Part shown: piece by piece, positions 1 through 5,298 of the stretch
Position numbering within the stretch: position 1 is the first letter of the stretch
Layout: each line of letters starts with the position of its first letter
Assembly: GCA_004366195.1 (NCBI GenBank)
Contig: SIRV01000237.1
Location: forward strand, 1 to 5,298
Reading direction: 5' to 3'
Length of the DNA stretch: 5,298 bases
Origin: Actinomycetota bacterium
Lineage (GTDB): Bacteria; Actinomycetota; UBA4738; HRBIN12
Made by a program: the position numbers and the translations under genes
Notes under the pieces: generated by a model
The model's input: the letters and a program-made list of their open reading frames with translations, nothing else
Database searches by the model: none
Told to the model about the DNA's origin: nothing

Positions 1-9
1 CGGGAGGTC

Positions 10-34
10 AGGGCCGTCACAGCGGCGCGGCCCT
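10..34. terminator. Inverted repeat, possible terminator of an upstream gene
   Basis: A perfect 7-base stem (AGGGCCG at 10-16, CGGCCCT at 28-34) encloses an 11-base loop. No T-tract follows, so a classical intrinsic terminator is not shown. It could end a gene lying left of the window, or be a chance palindrome in GC-rich DNA. The rest of 1-108 contains nothing else I can support: no other gene and no convincing -35/-10 pair. Confidence 0.25.
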
Positions 35-108
35 CAGATCCGAAAGGGAGAACGCGCCGTGGCCGCTACGATCCTGCCCCGAGAGAGCAGCTGGGGTATG
101 GGATCCTC

Positions 109-810
109 ATGAACGAGGACGCAACCTGGGATCGGTGGGCGCACTGGTTGGGTCGAGAGCCCTCGCCCGGAACCATCCACCACGACGTGGTCGGGATGCA
201 GGCTTCCCGCCAGATCTGGCAGCGGCTCCAGGCCGTCGTGAGCGTGTCCCCGGAGGAGGCACGCCAGTTGGGGACGTTCCACTCTTGGGTCAACGGCATC
301 TACCTGCGCTTCCAGGGGCTCGCGATACGTCGTCAGGTCGACCGACGGACGGATGTGATCTGTCTGCGGCGGCTCCTCGGGGAGATCGAGGCAAGGCCGG
401 ACGTCATCTCCCGGGCGCGCTACATCGCGAAGCTGCACCCCGCAGACGCACGGAGGGGGGAGGAGTTCTTCGACCAGCTCGTCCGACCTGGCGCCGAAGC
501 CCTGGAGAAGGACAGGCCCACCGCCGACATCGCACGTCTCGACGCGGTCGCCGGGCGCATCCGGAAGTGGGTTGACAAGGAGGTGGCGCACTACGACCGG
601 GCCATCGGGAAGTTCAGCGAAGGTCTGACGGTGCGGGAGATCCACACTGCCGTGGACCTCATCTTCGAGGTCTTCAACTACTACCAAAGGCTTCTCCTCG
701 GGCAGTCCGTGGCCGGGGAGGTCGTCATGCCGCCCTGGGAGCGGGTGTTCCGCGTCGCGTGGATCCCTGATGACGACGCGCTCAACCGGATCATCGCTCG
801 GGGCGGATAG
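109..810 (+). CDS. Hypothetical protein, HEPN/AbiU2-like
   Basis: A 233-residue soluble, mostly helical protein with no signal peptide or membrane segment. Residues 58-100 carry an Ile-Arg-Arg-Gln-Val-Asp stretch (73-78) followed by a Leu-Arg-Arg-Leu-Leu-Gly-Glu-Ile helix. Residues 150-163 end in Asp-Lys-Glu-Val-Ala-His-Tyr-Asp, and the C-terminus has Trp-Glu-Arg-Val-Phe-Arg-Val-Ala-Trp-Ile. This order resembles from memory the bacterial hypothetical proteins grouped with HEPN_AbiU2 domains, in which an (N/D)-K-x-x-A-H motif sits on a late helix. HEPN proteins are often RNases in toxin-antitoxin or abortive-infection systems, but the usual Arg of the R-x4-6-H motif is not evident here (nearest Arg is 152, nine before His161), so activity is uncertain. 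ATG at 109 is the first start in an open frame; no strong Shine-Dalgarno precedes it, only a purine run at 81-87. It stands alone with no antitoxin-like partner. Its G+C (58-68% in sampled rows) is well below its neighbours. The ORF is secure, the family less so. Confidence 0.8.
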   Translation: MNEDATWDRWAHWLGREPSPGTIHHDVVGMQASRQIWQRLQAVVSVSPEEARQLGTFHSWVNGIYLRFQGLAIRRQVDRRTDVICLRRLLGEIEARPDVISRARYIAKLHPADARRGEEFFDQLVRPGAEALEKDRPTADIARLDAVAGRIRKWVDKEVAHYDRAIGKFSEGLTVREIHTAVDLIFEVFNYYQRLLLGQSVAGEVVMPPWERVFRVAWIPDDDALNRIIARGG

Positions 811-836
811 CGAAGCTCCCGCATCTCTATACCCAG

Positions 837-864
837 GGTGCCGACCCCGTGGGCGATCCGCACC
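837..864. terminator. Imperfect hairpin between convergent genes
   Basis: GGTGC (837-841) pairs with GCACC (860-864), with possible inner pairing of GA/TC and CCC/GGG interrupted by a mismatch and a bulge. It lies in the 60-base gap between the stop of the plus-strand hypothetical gene and the stop of the minus-strand SCP2 gene, where a bidirectional terminator would be expected. There is no T-tract on either side, so the assignment rests on position and pairing only. Confidence 0.35.
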
Positions 865-870
865 GTTGGA

Positions 871-1257
871 TCAGTACTCGACGTCGAGGGAGCCCATGAT
901 CTCGGGGAACGACGCGAAGGGCCCCTGGAGGCCCATGAGCTTGATGAGGTCGCCCGAGACCTTGAGCTTGCCGGTCATGAACGCGCTGACCTGCTCGATC
1001 TCGCCCTTCGCCAGGGCCACCGCCGTCTCGTAGCTCTGGGTCACGGTGGCGTCGGGTGCCTCGATGTCGCCGAGGCCGAGGTCCACCTCGCCGTCCTCGA
1101 TCCGCACCCAGTAGCGGACCTCGCCGCCGTTCACGTCGGTGATGACGTTCTGGAGCCGGACCCGCTGGCCGGCGATCCCCTCGCGGAACGTCGGGTCGGC
1201 GCTCAGGGCAGCCTTGAAGGCCTCGGCCCACTCGGGGGACAGGAACCGCACCGCCAT
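871..1257 (-). CDS. SCP2 sterol-binding domain protein
   Basis: A 128-residue single-domain protein of the SCP2 (sterol carrier protein 2) fold, which binds lipids, fatty acyl chains or acyl-CoAs in a hydrophobic tunnel; it has no catalytic centre of its own. Visible family features: an N-terminal helix with Phe-Leu-Ser-Pro-Glu-Trp (5-10), alternating beta strands with Gly-Gly-Glu-Val-Arg-Tyr-Trp (44-50), an Asp-Ala-Thr-Val-Thr segment (69-73), and the typical C-terminal Phe-Met-Thr-Gly-Lys-Leu-Lys-Val-Ser-Gly-Asp (93-103) followed by Lys-Leu-Met. Length matches stand-alone bacterial SCP2 proteins. No signal peptide, so cytoplasmic. ATG at 1257 is fixed by a near-perfect Shine-Dalgarno. It starts only 22 bases after the natural stop of the TPP-enzyme gene on the same strand, so the two are probably co-transcribed. 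Family call is firm; the ligand is unknown. Confidence 0.9.
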   Translation of the reverse strand: MAVRFLSPEWAEAFKAALSADPTFREGIAGQRVRLQNVITDVNGGEVRYWVRIEDGEVDLGLGDIEAPDATVTQSYETAVALAKGEIEQVSAFMTGKLKVSGDLIKLMGLQGPFASFPEIMGSLDVEY

Positions 1258-1262
1258 CTCGC

Positions 1263-1270
1263 CACCTCCT
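1263..1270 (-). promoter_or_regulatory. Strong ribosome binding site of SCP2 gene
   Basis: On the minus strand AGGAGGTG lies five bases before the ATG at 1257, an almost complete anti-16S match. It sits in the 22-base gap after the TPP gene, so the SCP2 protein can be translated independently of the damaged gene upstream. Confidence 0.85.
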
Positions 1271-1279
1271 CGCGTGCCC

Positions 1280-1482
1280 TCACATCAATCCCAACGAGCC
1301 CATGTGCCGCATGAACGCGCTCTCGACGGAGGGATCGACCACGGCGTCCACCACGGCGGGCCCATCCTCGGCCGCGGCCGCGGCCCGCTCCAGCGCGGGG
1401 CGGAGCTCCTCGGCCGTCTCCACCCGCCCCCCGTGACCGCCGACGGCCCGGGCGAGCAGGTCGGGGACGGCTCTCGCCAGGG
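1280..1482 (-). pseudogene. Frame-displaced C-terminal part of TPP enzyme
   Basis: In the frame ending at the TGA at 1282-1280 the minus strand encodes a credible C-terminus of a TPP enzyme: Pro-Asp-Leu-Leu-Ala-Arg-Ala-Val-Gly-Gly-His-Gly-Gly-Arg-Val-Glu, then a Glu-Glu-Leu-Arg-Pro-Ala-Leu helix and Val-Val-Asp-Ala-Val-Val-Asp-Pro. This is the usual pattern of the last helix and strand of the PP domain. It is out of frame with the upstream part of the gene (2901 to about 1471), and no start codon or ribosome site of its own is apparent. The upper limit given is approximate, because the exact junction cannot be seen. Confidence 0.75.
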
Positions 1483-2901
1483 ACCGTTGTTCGCGACCAC
1501 CACGAGCACGCCGAGCCGGTGCCGGACCGCCGTCTCGAGCTCCATGGCGGTCATGCCGAGGGCGCCGTCGCCGGTGAACAGGTACACGGGCTCCGACGGC
1601 CGCGCCGCGCGGGCCGCAAGCGCGAAGGGGAGGCCGACGCCGAGGGTGCCCATGGCCGAGCCGATCATGAGGTGGGTGCCGGGGCGACGGGCCCGGGCCA
1701 TGGCGATGCCCCACATCACGCTGTCGCCGCCGTCGGAGATGAAGGTGTGGGGGCCGCGAGCCTCCGCGAGGGCCGCGAGCTCGCGGGCCACCCGTCCCGG
1801 GTGGAGGCCGCGGGCGGGACGGTCGGCCTCCCGGTCCCAGCTGGCCCGGGAGGCCGCGACGCCGCGACGGGCGTGCTCGCACCAGCCGTCGAGGGCCTCG
1901 GGTGCACGGGTCCAGCGGGCCGCGAGCGCCTCGAGCGTGGCCGACACGTCTCCGGCGAGCGCGAGGTCCGGCCGGCGGGCGCCGCCGAGGTGCTCGGGGA
2001 GGACGTCCACCTGCACGATCCGCTGCTCGGCCGGGAAGAGCGGCGGCCCGCCGTACAGGAGGTTGGCGTTGAACCGAGAGCCGAGCACGAGGCACGCGTC
2101 GGCGGAGGCGAGCGCGATACCCCCGTGGACGAGCCCGCCGAGGCACCGGGGGTGCTCGTCGTCGAGGAGGCCGCGGGCGGCGCTCGTCGTGACCACCGGG
2201 ATCCCGGTGCGCTCGGCGAAGGACCGCAGGGCCTCGCCGGCGCCGGAGAAGAAGGCCCCCGAGCCCGCGAGCACCACCGGACGCTCGGCCGAGGCGAGCA
2301 GCTCGACGGCCCGCGCGACGAGGTCGGGGGGAGGCGCCGCGCGCGCCGGGGTCGCCGGGGATCCGGTCGCGTGCACCGGGGCGGCCGGTGTGGCGGAGGC
2401 CCGCAGCACGTCGAGGGGGATCTCGAGGTAGGCGACGCCGGGGGCCCCCGCGCGGGCGCGGTACAGGGCCTCGCCGACGGCCGAGGGGATGCGCGCGGGC
2501 GAGAGGCACTCGGCGCGCCACTTCGTCGTCGGGGTCACGAGCGCGAGCTGCTCCAGGTCCTGCACCGCCCCCCGGCCCCGCAGGGCGACCGCCGTGCGTC
2601 CGGCGATGACGACCACCGGAGCGCCGGCCGCTTGGGCCTCCACCATCCCCGGGAGCGCGTTCGCGAGCCCCGGGCCGGCGGTGACCGCGGCCACGCCCGG
2701 CTCGGCGGTGGCGAGGGCCCACCCCTCCGCCGCGAGGACGGCGCCCTCCTCGTGCCGCGTGGTGATGACCCGGATGCCCTCCTCCCTGGCGGCCTCGAGG
2801 AGGGGGTCGATGTGCTCCCCCGGGAGGGCGAACACGACCCGCACGCCCGCCCCTCGGAGCGCGCGCGCCGCGAGCGCCGCGCCCGTGCTCTCCTCGGTCA
2901 T
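1285..2901 (-). CDS. TPP-dependent lyase/decarboxylase, C-terminus frameshifted
   Basis: Thiamine-pyrophosphate enzyme of the acetolactate synthase / 2-hydroxyacyl-CoA lyase / oxalyl-CoA decarboxylase type, which makes or breaks C-C bonds beside a carbonyl. The Pyr domain spans about residues 5-165, with the catalytic Glu in Arg-His-Glu (E51) and an Ala-Gly-Pro-Gly motif (75-78). The central domain is about 190-335, and the PP domain starts near 365. The cofactor motif is Gly-Asp-Gly (444-446), 24 residues, then Asn-Asn (471-472). After about residue 477 this frame turns into Pro/Arg/Trp-rich non-homologous sequence to the stop at 1285, while the true C-terminus lies in another frame ending at 1280. 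Relatives have about 38-40 residues between Asn-Asn and the Gly-x-His-Gly-x-x-Val-Glu segment; here only about 15 remain. This implies loss of roughly 24 codons plus one base (2901 to 1280 is 1622 bases, 3n+2). ATG at 2901 matches the family N-terminus; it has no Shine-Dalgarno and may be leaderless. Probably inactive unless this is an assembly error. The exact substrate cannot be assigned. Confidence 0.85.
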   Translation of the reverse strand: MTEESTGAALAARALRGAGVRVVFALPGEHIDPLLEAAREEGIRVITTRHEEGAVLAAEGWALATAEPGVAAVTAGPGLANALPGMVEAQAAGAPVVVIAGRTAVALRGRGAVQDLEQLALVTPTTKWRAECLSPARIPSAVGEALYRARAGAPGVAYLEIPLDVLRASATPAAPVHATGSPATPARAAPPPDLVARAVELLASAERPVVLAGSGAFFSGAGEALRSFAERTGIPVVTTSAARGLLDDEHPRCLGGLVHGGIALASADACLVLGSRFNANLLYGGPPLFPAEQRIVQVDVLPEHLGGARRPDLALAGDVSATLEALAARWTRAPEALDGWCEHARRGVAASRASWDREADRPARGLHPGRVARELAALAEARGPHTFISDGGDSVMWGIAMARARRPGTHLMIGSAMGTLGVGLPFALAARAARPSEPVYLFTGDGALGMTAMELETAVRHRLGVLVVVANNGPWREPSPTCSPGPSAVTGGGWRRPRSSAPRWSGPRPRPRMGPPWWTPWSIPPSRARSCGTWARWD

Positions 2902-2909
2902 CGGGGCCG

Positions 2910-2915
2910 AGTGTA
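2910..2915 (-). promoter_or_regulatory. Candidate -10 element for TPP-SCP2 operon
   Basis: The minus strand reads TACACT eight bases before the ATG at 2901, with no ribosome binding site between. This spacing would put the transcription start at or next to the ATG, the arrangement of leaderless mRNAs common in high-GC actinobacteria. The -35 region is weak: the best candidate is TGGCGA at 2939-2934. The 84-base divergent gap (2902-2985) also holds TAGGAT on the plus strand (2914-2919), overlapping this box by two bases, which could serve the dehydrogenase gene. Confidence 0.4.
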
Positions 2916-2971
2916 GGATGGCCGCGCCGGCCGTCGCCAGGGCTGGGCGGCACCCCGCGGACGTGCGGATG

Positions 2972-2979
2972 GGGGAGGG
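2972..2979 (+). promoter_or_regulatory. Ribosome binding site of dehydrogenase gene
   Basis: GGGGAGGG, containing GGAGG at 2974-2978, lies seven bases before the ATG at 2986 and supports that start over the ATG at 2969, which is in a different frame. Confidence 0.75.
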
Positions 2980-2985
2980 CGGTCG

Positions 2986-3978
2986 ATGCGCGCCGCGATC
3001 CTGACGCGGGCCCGACGGATCGAGGTTCGGGACGTCCCGCCGCCCGAGCCCGAGCCCGGGCAGGTCCGGCTCCGGGTCCGCTACTGCGGCCTCTGCGGCT
3101 CGGACCGACTCCTGTACACGACGGGAGCCCTGGCCGGTCCGGCCACGGTGCTCGGCCACGAGATCTCCGCCGTCGTCGACGGGGACCCGGACGGCCGCTT
3201 CGCCCCCGGCGACCGGGTCGTGCCCTATCCGGCCGTCGGGTGCGGCTCCTGCCTGTGGTGCCGAGACGGGGAGCCCTCGCTCTGCCTCTCGCCGCCCCGC
3301 CGGCGCTGGGCCGGGGGCCTCGCCGAGCTCGTGTGCTACCCGGCGACGAACCTCATCCCCATCCCCGACGACGTGGACGACCGGTCGGCCGCCCTCGCGG
3401 AGCCGCTCGGGGTCGCGGTCCGGGCGGTGGAGGAGTCGGGGGCGGAGCCCGGCGAGCTCGCCTACGTCGGTGGGCTGGGGTCGATCGGGCTGCTCGTGGC
3501 GGCCGTGCTCGCGCACCGGGGGTGCCGGGTGATCGGCGGGGACCCGAAGGCCGAGCGTCGACGGCTCGGCGCCGAGCTCGGGTGCGAGCTCGTCCTGGAT
3601 CCGACGCGCGAGGACCCGGCGGAGGCCGCGTTCCGGCTCGACCCCCGGGGGGCGCGGCGCGTGTTCGAGTGCGCGGGGGTCCCCGCCTCGCTCCAGCAGG
3701 TGTTCGAGGTGTGCGGGCCGCGGGGGACGGTCGGCGTGTGCGTCGTGCAGACGGGGCCGGTCCTCCTCCTGCGGATGACGGTCCGCGAGCAGCGCGCGTT
3801 CTCCATCTCGGGACCGTCGATCGGCTCCATGCGTCGGGCGCTGGAGCTGCTGCGCGCCCGGGCGGAGGTGGCTCGCGTGATCACGGACGTGGTTCCCCTC
3901 GAGCGCGCGGGCGAGGCCCTGGAGGGGCTGGCGGGCGGGCATGGGGGCATCAAGGTCCTCGTCGCGCCCGGCGGATAG
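2986..3978 (+). CDS. Zinc-dependent alcohol dehydrogenase (MDR family)
   Basis: A 330-residue medium-chain dehydrogenase/reductase that would oxidise an alcohol or polyol with NAD(P)+ in the cytoplasm. The GroES-like domain (about 1-150) has all expected zinc ligands. Catalytic zinc: Cys37 in Cys-Gly-Ser-Asp, His58-Glu59 in Gly-His-Glu, and Glu139 in Ala-Glu-Pro. Structural zinc: Cys86, Cys89, Cys92 and Cys100 in the C-x2-C-x2-C-x7-C pattern. The Rossmann domain has Gly163-Leu-Gly165-Ser-Ile-Gly168, and Asp186 at the end of the second strand suggests NAD preference. The closing Gly-Gly-Ile-Lys-Val-Leu-Val is typical of threonine/sorbitol dehydrogenase-like members. Length is slightly short of the usual 340-350, with no missing motif. 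It starts behind a good ribosome site, diverges from the TPP operon, and its 3' end overlaps the transporter gene, implying one transcript. Family is certain; the specific substrate (threonine, butanediol, polyol or other) cannot be read from sequence. Confidence 0.93.
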   Translation: MRAAILTRARRIEVRDVPPPEPEPGQVRLRVRYCGLCGSDRLLYTTGALAGPATVLGHEISAVVDGDPDGRFAPGDRVVPYPAVGCGSCLWCRDGEPSLCLSPPRRRWAGGLAELVCYPATNLIPIPDDVDDRSAALAEPLGVAVRAVEESGAEPGELAYVGGLGSIGLLVAAVLAHRGCRVIGGDPKAERRRLGAELGCELVLDPTREDPAEAAFRLDPRGARRVFECAGVPASLQQVFEVCGPRGTVGVCVVQTGPVLLLRMTVREQRAFSISGPSIGSMRRALELLRARAEVARVITDVVPLERAGEALEGLAGGHGGIKVLVAPGG

Positions 3979-5298
3979 GCGCGGCCGGGGCGAGGCGGAG
4001 CCGGGGAGACGGGCCCTCCTGCTGCTGTGTCCGGCGACGTTCTTCCAGGGGTACGACGACCTCGTCCTCGGCCTCTCCCTCCCCCTCGTCGCCGCGGAGT
4101 TCGGGCTGTCGGCCTCACGGGCGGGGCTCGCGGTCTCGGCGATCCAGGCCGGCTCGTTCGGGCTCCTGCTGCTGCTCCCGCTGGCAGATCGGGTGGGGCG
4201 ACGGCCCCTGCTCCTGTGGACCATCGCCGTGTACACGGTCGCGACGGCGGCCACGGCGCTCTCGCGGGGCGTGGCCGAGCTGATCGCGTTCCAGTTCGCG
4301 GCGCGGGTGTGCCTGGGGACGGAGTACGCGCTCGCCACGATCGCCGTGGTGGAGCTGGTGTCGGCCGATCGGCGCGGCCGGGCCCTCGGGCTCGTCACCT
4401 CGATGTCGGCCCTGGGGATGGCGGGAGCCGGGGTGGCCTTCCTGGTCGTCGCCACGTTCGATCTCTCCTGGCGCGTCCTGTACGCGGTGGGGGCGTTGCC
4501 GCTCGCGGTGGTGGCGGTGGCCCGCCGACTCCTGCCCGAGACCCTGCCGGCGCGCGACCCGAGCGGGCACGCCGGGGACACCGGGGCGGCCGGATCCACG
4601 GTCGTCCCCGTTCCGGTCGGATCCCGGCTCCGCGATCTGCCCCGCGCCCTCGCGGAGGGGGGCGTGCGGCCGAGGAGCGCGCTGGCCGCCGCGGCCCTCT
4701 CCTTCCTGTTCTCGGTGTACCCGACGGCCCTCACGACCTTCGCGACGCTCCTCGTGCTCCGCGAGTGGGGGTTCGAGGTGCGGTCGCTGAACCCGGCCCA
4801 GGTCGCGCTGTGGGTCTCCGGCGTGAGCGGGTTCTTCGTCGCCGGGAGGCTCGCGGACCGGGTCGGACGCCGCCCGACGGCGGTCGGGTTCCTCGCGGGC
4901 GCCGCCCTGGCCGGCCTGGTGACGTTCCCCGCGCAGGACGCCTGGGCACGGACGGTAGGGCTCGCCGCGGTGATCTTCGGGCTGACGGGCTCGACGCCCC
5001 TCGTCTCGGCGCTGATCACCGAGCCCTTCCCCGCCGCGGTCCGGGGTCGGGTGGGGGCGGTGGCGCGGGCCGCCGGGCTGCTCGGGGGCACGCTCGCCCC
5101 GGGGCTCACCGGAGCCGTCGCCGCGGTCACCGGGAGGATCGGCCTGGCCCTCGCGCTCGTGGGCCTCGCCTACCTGCTCGCCGTGCCCGCGGTGCTGGCG
5201 CTGCCGGAGCCCGCGTGGGGGCCCGGCGAGGCCCTGCGCGGGGTGGGCGAGTGCACGGGGGAGGCCGTGTTTGTGGCCCCGCTGGGCGCGGGCCTGGG
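3941..5298 (+). CDS. MFS transporter, partial at right edge
   Basis: A major facilitator superfamily permease, 452 codons visible and still open at the window end. Translation by eye shows about twelve hydrophobic segments: six between residues 25 and 195, a hydrophilic central loop (about 197-245) and six between about 246 and 422. All membrane spans are therefore present and only a C-terminal tail is cut off. Motif A appears twice, Leu-Ala-Asp-Arg-Val-Gly-Arg-Arg-Pro at 81-89 and again at 304-312. TM1 has Gln-Gly-Tyr-Asp-Asp (36-40), and TM4 has Gly-Thr-Glu-Tyr-Ala with Glu138. These resemble the metabolite:H+ symporters (aromatic acid or sugar porter type), so proton-coupled import of an organic acid or similar solute is the likely role. 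ATG at 3941 is the only ATG, GTG or TTG in frame just before TM1. It overlaps the dehydrogenase by 38 bases, with GGAGG at 3921-3925 rather far upstream. This gives a 24-residue Arg/Ser-rich N-terminal extension. Translational coupling is likely. Confidence 0.88.
   Translation, partial: MGASRSSSRPADRRGRGEAEPGRRALLLLCPATFFQGYDDLVLGLSLPLVAAEFGLSASRAGLAVSAIQAGSFGLLLLLPLADRVGRRPLLLWTIAVYTVATAATALSRGVAELIAFQFAARVCLGTEYALATIAVVELVSADRRGRALGLVTSMSALGMAGAGVAFLVVATFDLSWRVLYAVGALPLAVVAVARRLLPETLPARDPSGHAGDTGAAGSTVVPVPVGSRLRDLPRALAEGGVRPRSALAAAALSFLFSVYPTALTTFATLLVLREWGFEVRSLNPAQVALWVSGVSGFFVAGRLADRVGRRPTAVGFLAGAALAGLVTFPAQDAWARTVGLAAVIFGLTGSTPLVSALITEPFPAAVRGRVGAVARAAGLLGGTLAPGLTGAVAAVTGRIGLALALVGLAYLLAVPAVLALPEPAWGPGEALRGVGECTGEAVFVAPLGAGL

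Noticed and set aside
67..72. TACGAT as a -10 box for the first gene
   Set aside because: No -35-like hexamer lies at suitable spacing, and a single hexamer match is too weak to list as a promoter.
34..687. A 217-codon minus-strand open frame opposite the first gene
   Set aside because: No domain recognised. The plus-strand frame has motifs of a known protein group and a better protein-like composition.
838..1314. A 158-codon plus-strand open frame
   Set aside because: It is antisense to the SCP2 gene, which has a clear family match and a near-perfect ribosome site.
1280..1491. Programmed ribosomal frameshifting as explanation of the split TPP frame
   Set aside because: No slippery heptamer or clear downstream structure was seen, and about 24 family residues are absent, which frameshifting would not restore.
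1519..2916. A 465-codon plus-strand open frame
   Set aside because: It is antisense to the TPP enzyme, has no recognisable domain and consists of Gly/Arg/Ala-rich low-complexity translation.
3971..3978. GCGGATAG occurring both at the end of the dehydrogenase gene and at the end of the first gene (803-810)
   Set aside because: Both copies encode a terminal Gly plus stop codon, and the match does not extend meaningfully. Not an attachment site or repeat.
1285..5130. A minus-strand open frame of about 1281 codons running antisense to the transporter and dehydrogenase genes
   Set aside because: Only its last part (from 2901) is a real gene. The rest is Arg/Pro/Ala-rich shadow sequence opposite two well-supported genes, as expected when extreme GC removes stop codons.

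Overview
The window is very GC-rich (hand-counted 60-base rows in the metabolic genes reach about 82-83% G+C). Its genes are mostly of actinobacterial type, so an Actinomycetota chromosome or metagenome contig is the best guess. Taxonomy cannot be fixed from the sequence alone. No RNA gene, CRISPR array, insertion sequence or origin was seen.

Layout. (1) Positions 1-108 are a short leader with a small inverted repeat. (2) 109-810 (+) is a conserved-hypothetical-type protein resembling the HEPN/AbiU2-like group. It is clearly less GC-rich than everything to its right and may be an accessory insertion. (3) 811-870 is a convergent gap with an imperfect hairpin. (4) On the minus strand, a thiamine-pyrophosphate (TPP) dependent lyase/decarboxylase-type gene (from 2901) is followed by a stand-alone SCP2 lipid-binding protein (1257-871), a probable two-gene operon. 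(5) Diverging from it across an 84-base intergenic region is a plus-strand pair: a zinc-dependent medium-chain dehydrogenase (2986-3978) and a major facilitator transporter (from 3941, open at the window's right edge). The transporter overlaps the dehydrogenase by 38 bases.

The TPP gene is broken. Up to the Asn-Asn of its cofactor motif it reads in one frame. The recognisable C-terminal 60 or so residues continue in another frame, and about two dozen residues normally found between the two are absent. As read, the protein ends in 60 or so junk residues that coincidentally reach a stop only five bases before the natural one.

Working model (inference): the divergent cluster looks like a small catabolic or lipid/organic-acid module. 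The transporter would import a carboxylate- or polyol-like compound, the dehydrogenase would oxidise an alcohol, and the TPP enzyme would act on a 2-keto acid or 2-hydroxyacyl-CoA, with SCP2 carrying a hydrophobic or acyl-CoA ligand. The substrate cannot be named. I found no clear previously undescribed system. The points most worth checking are the TPP gene lesion and the HEPN-like low-GC gene.
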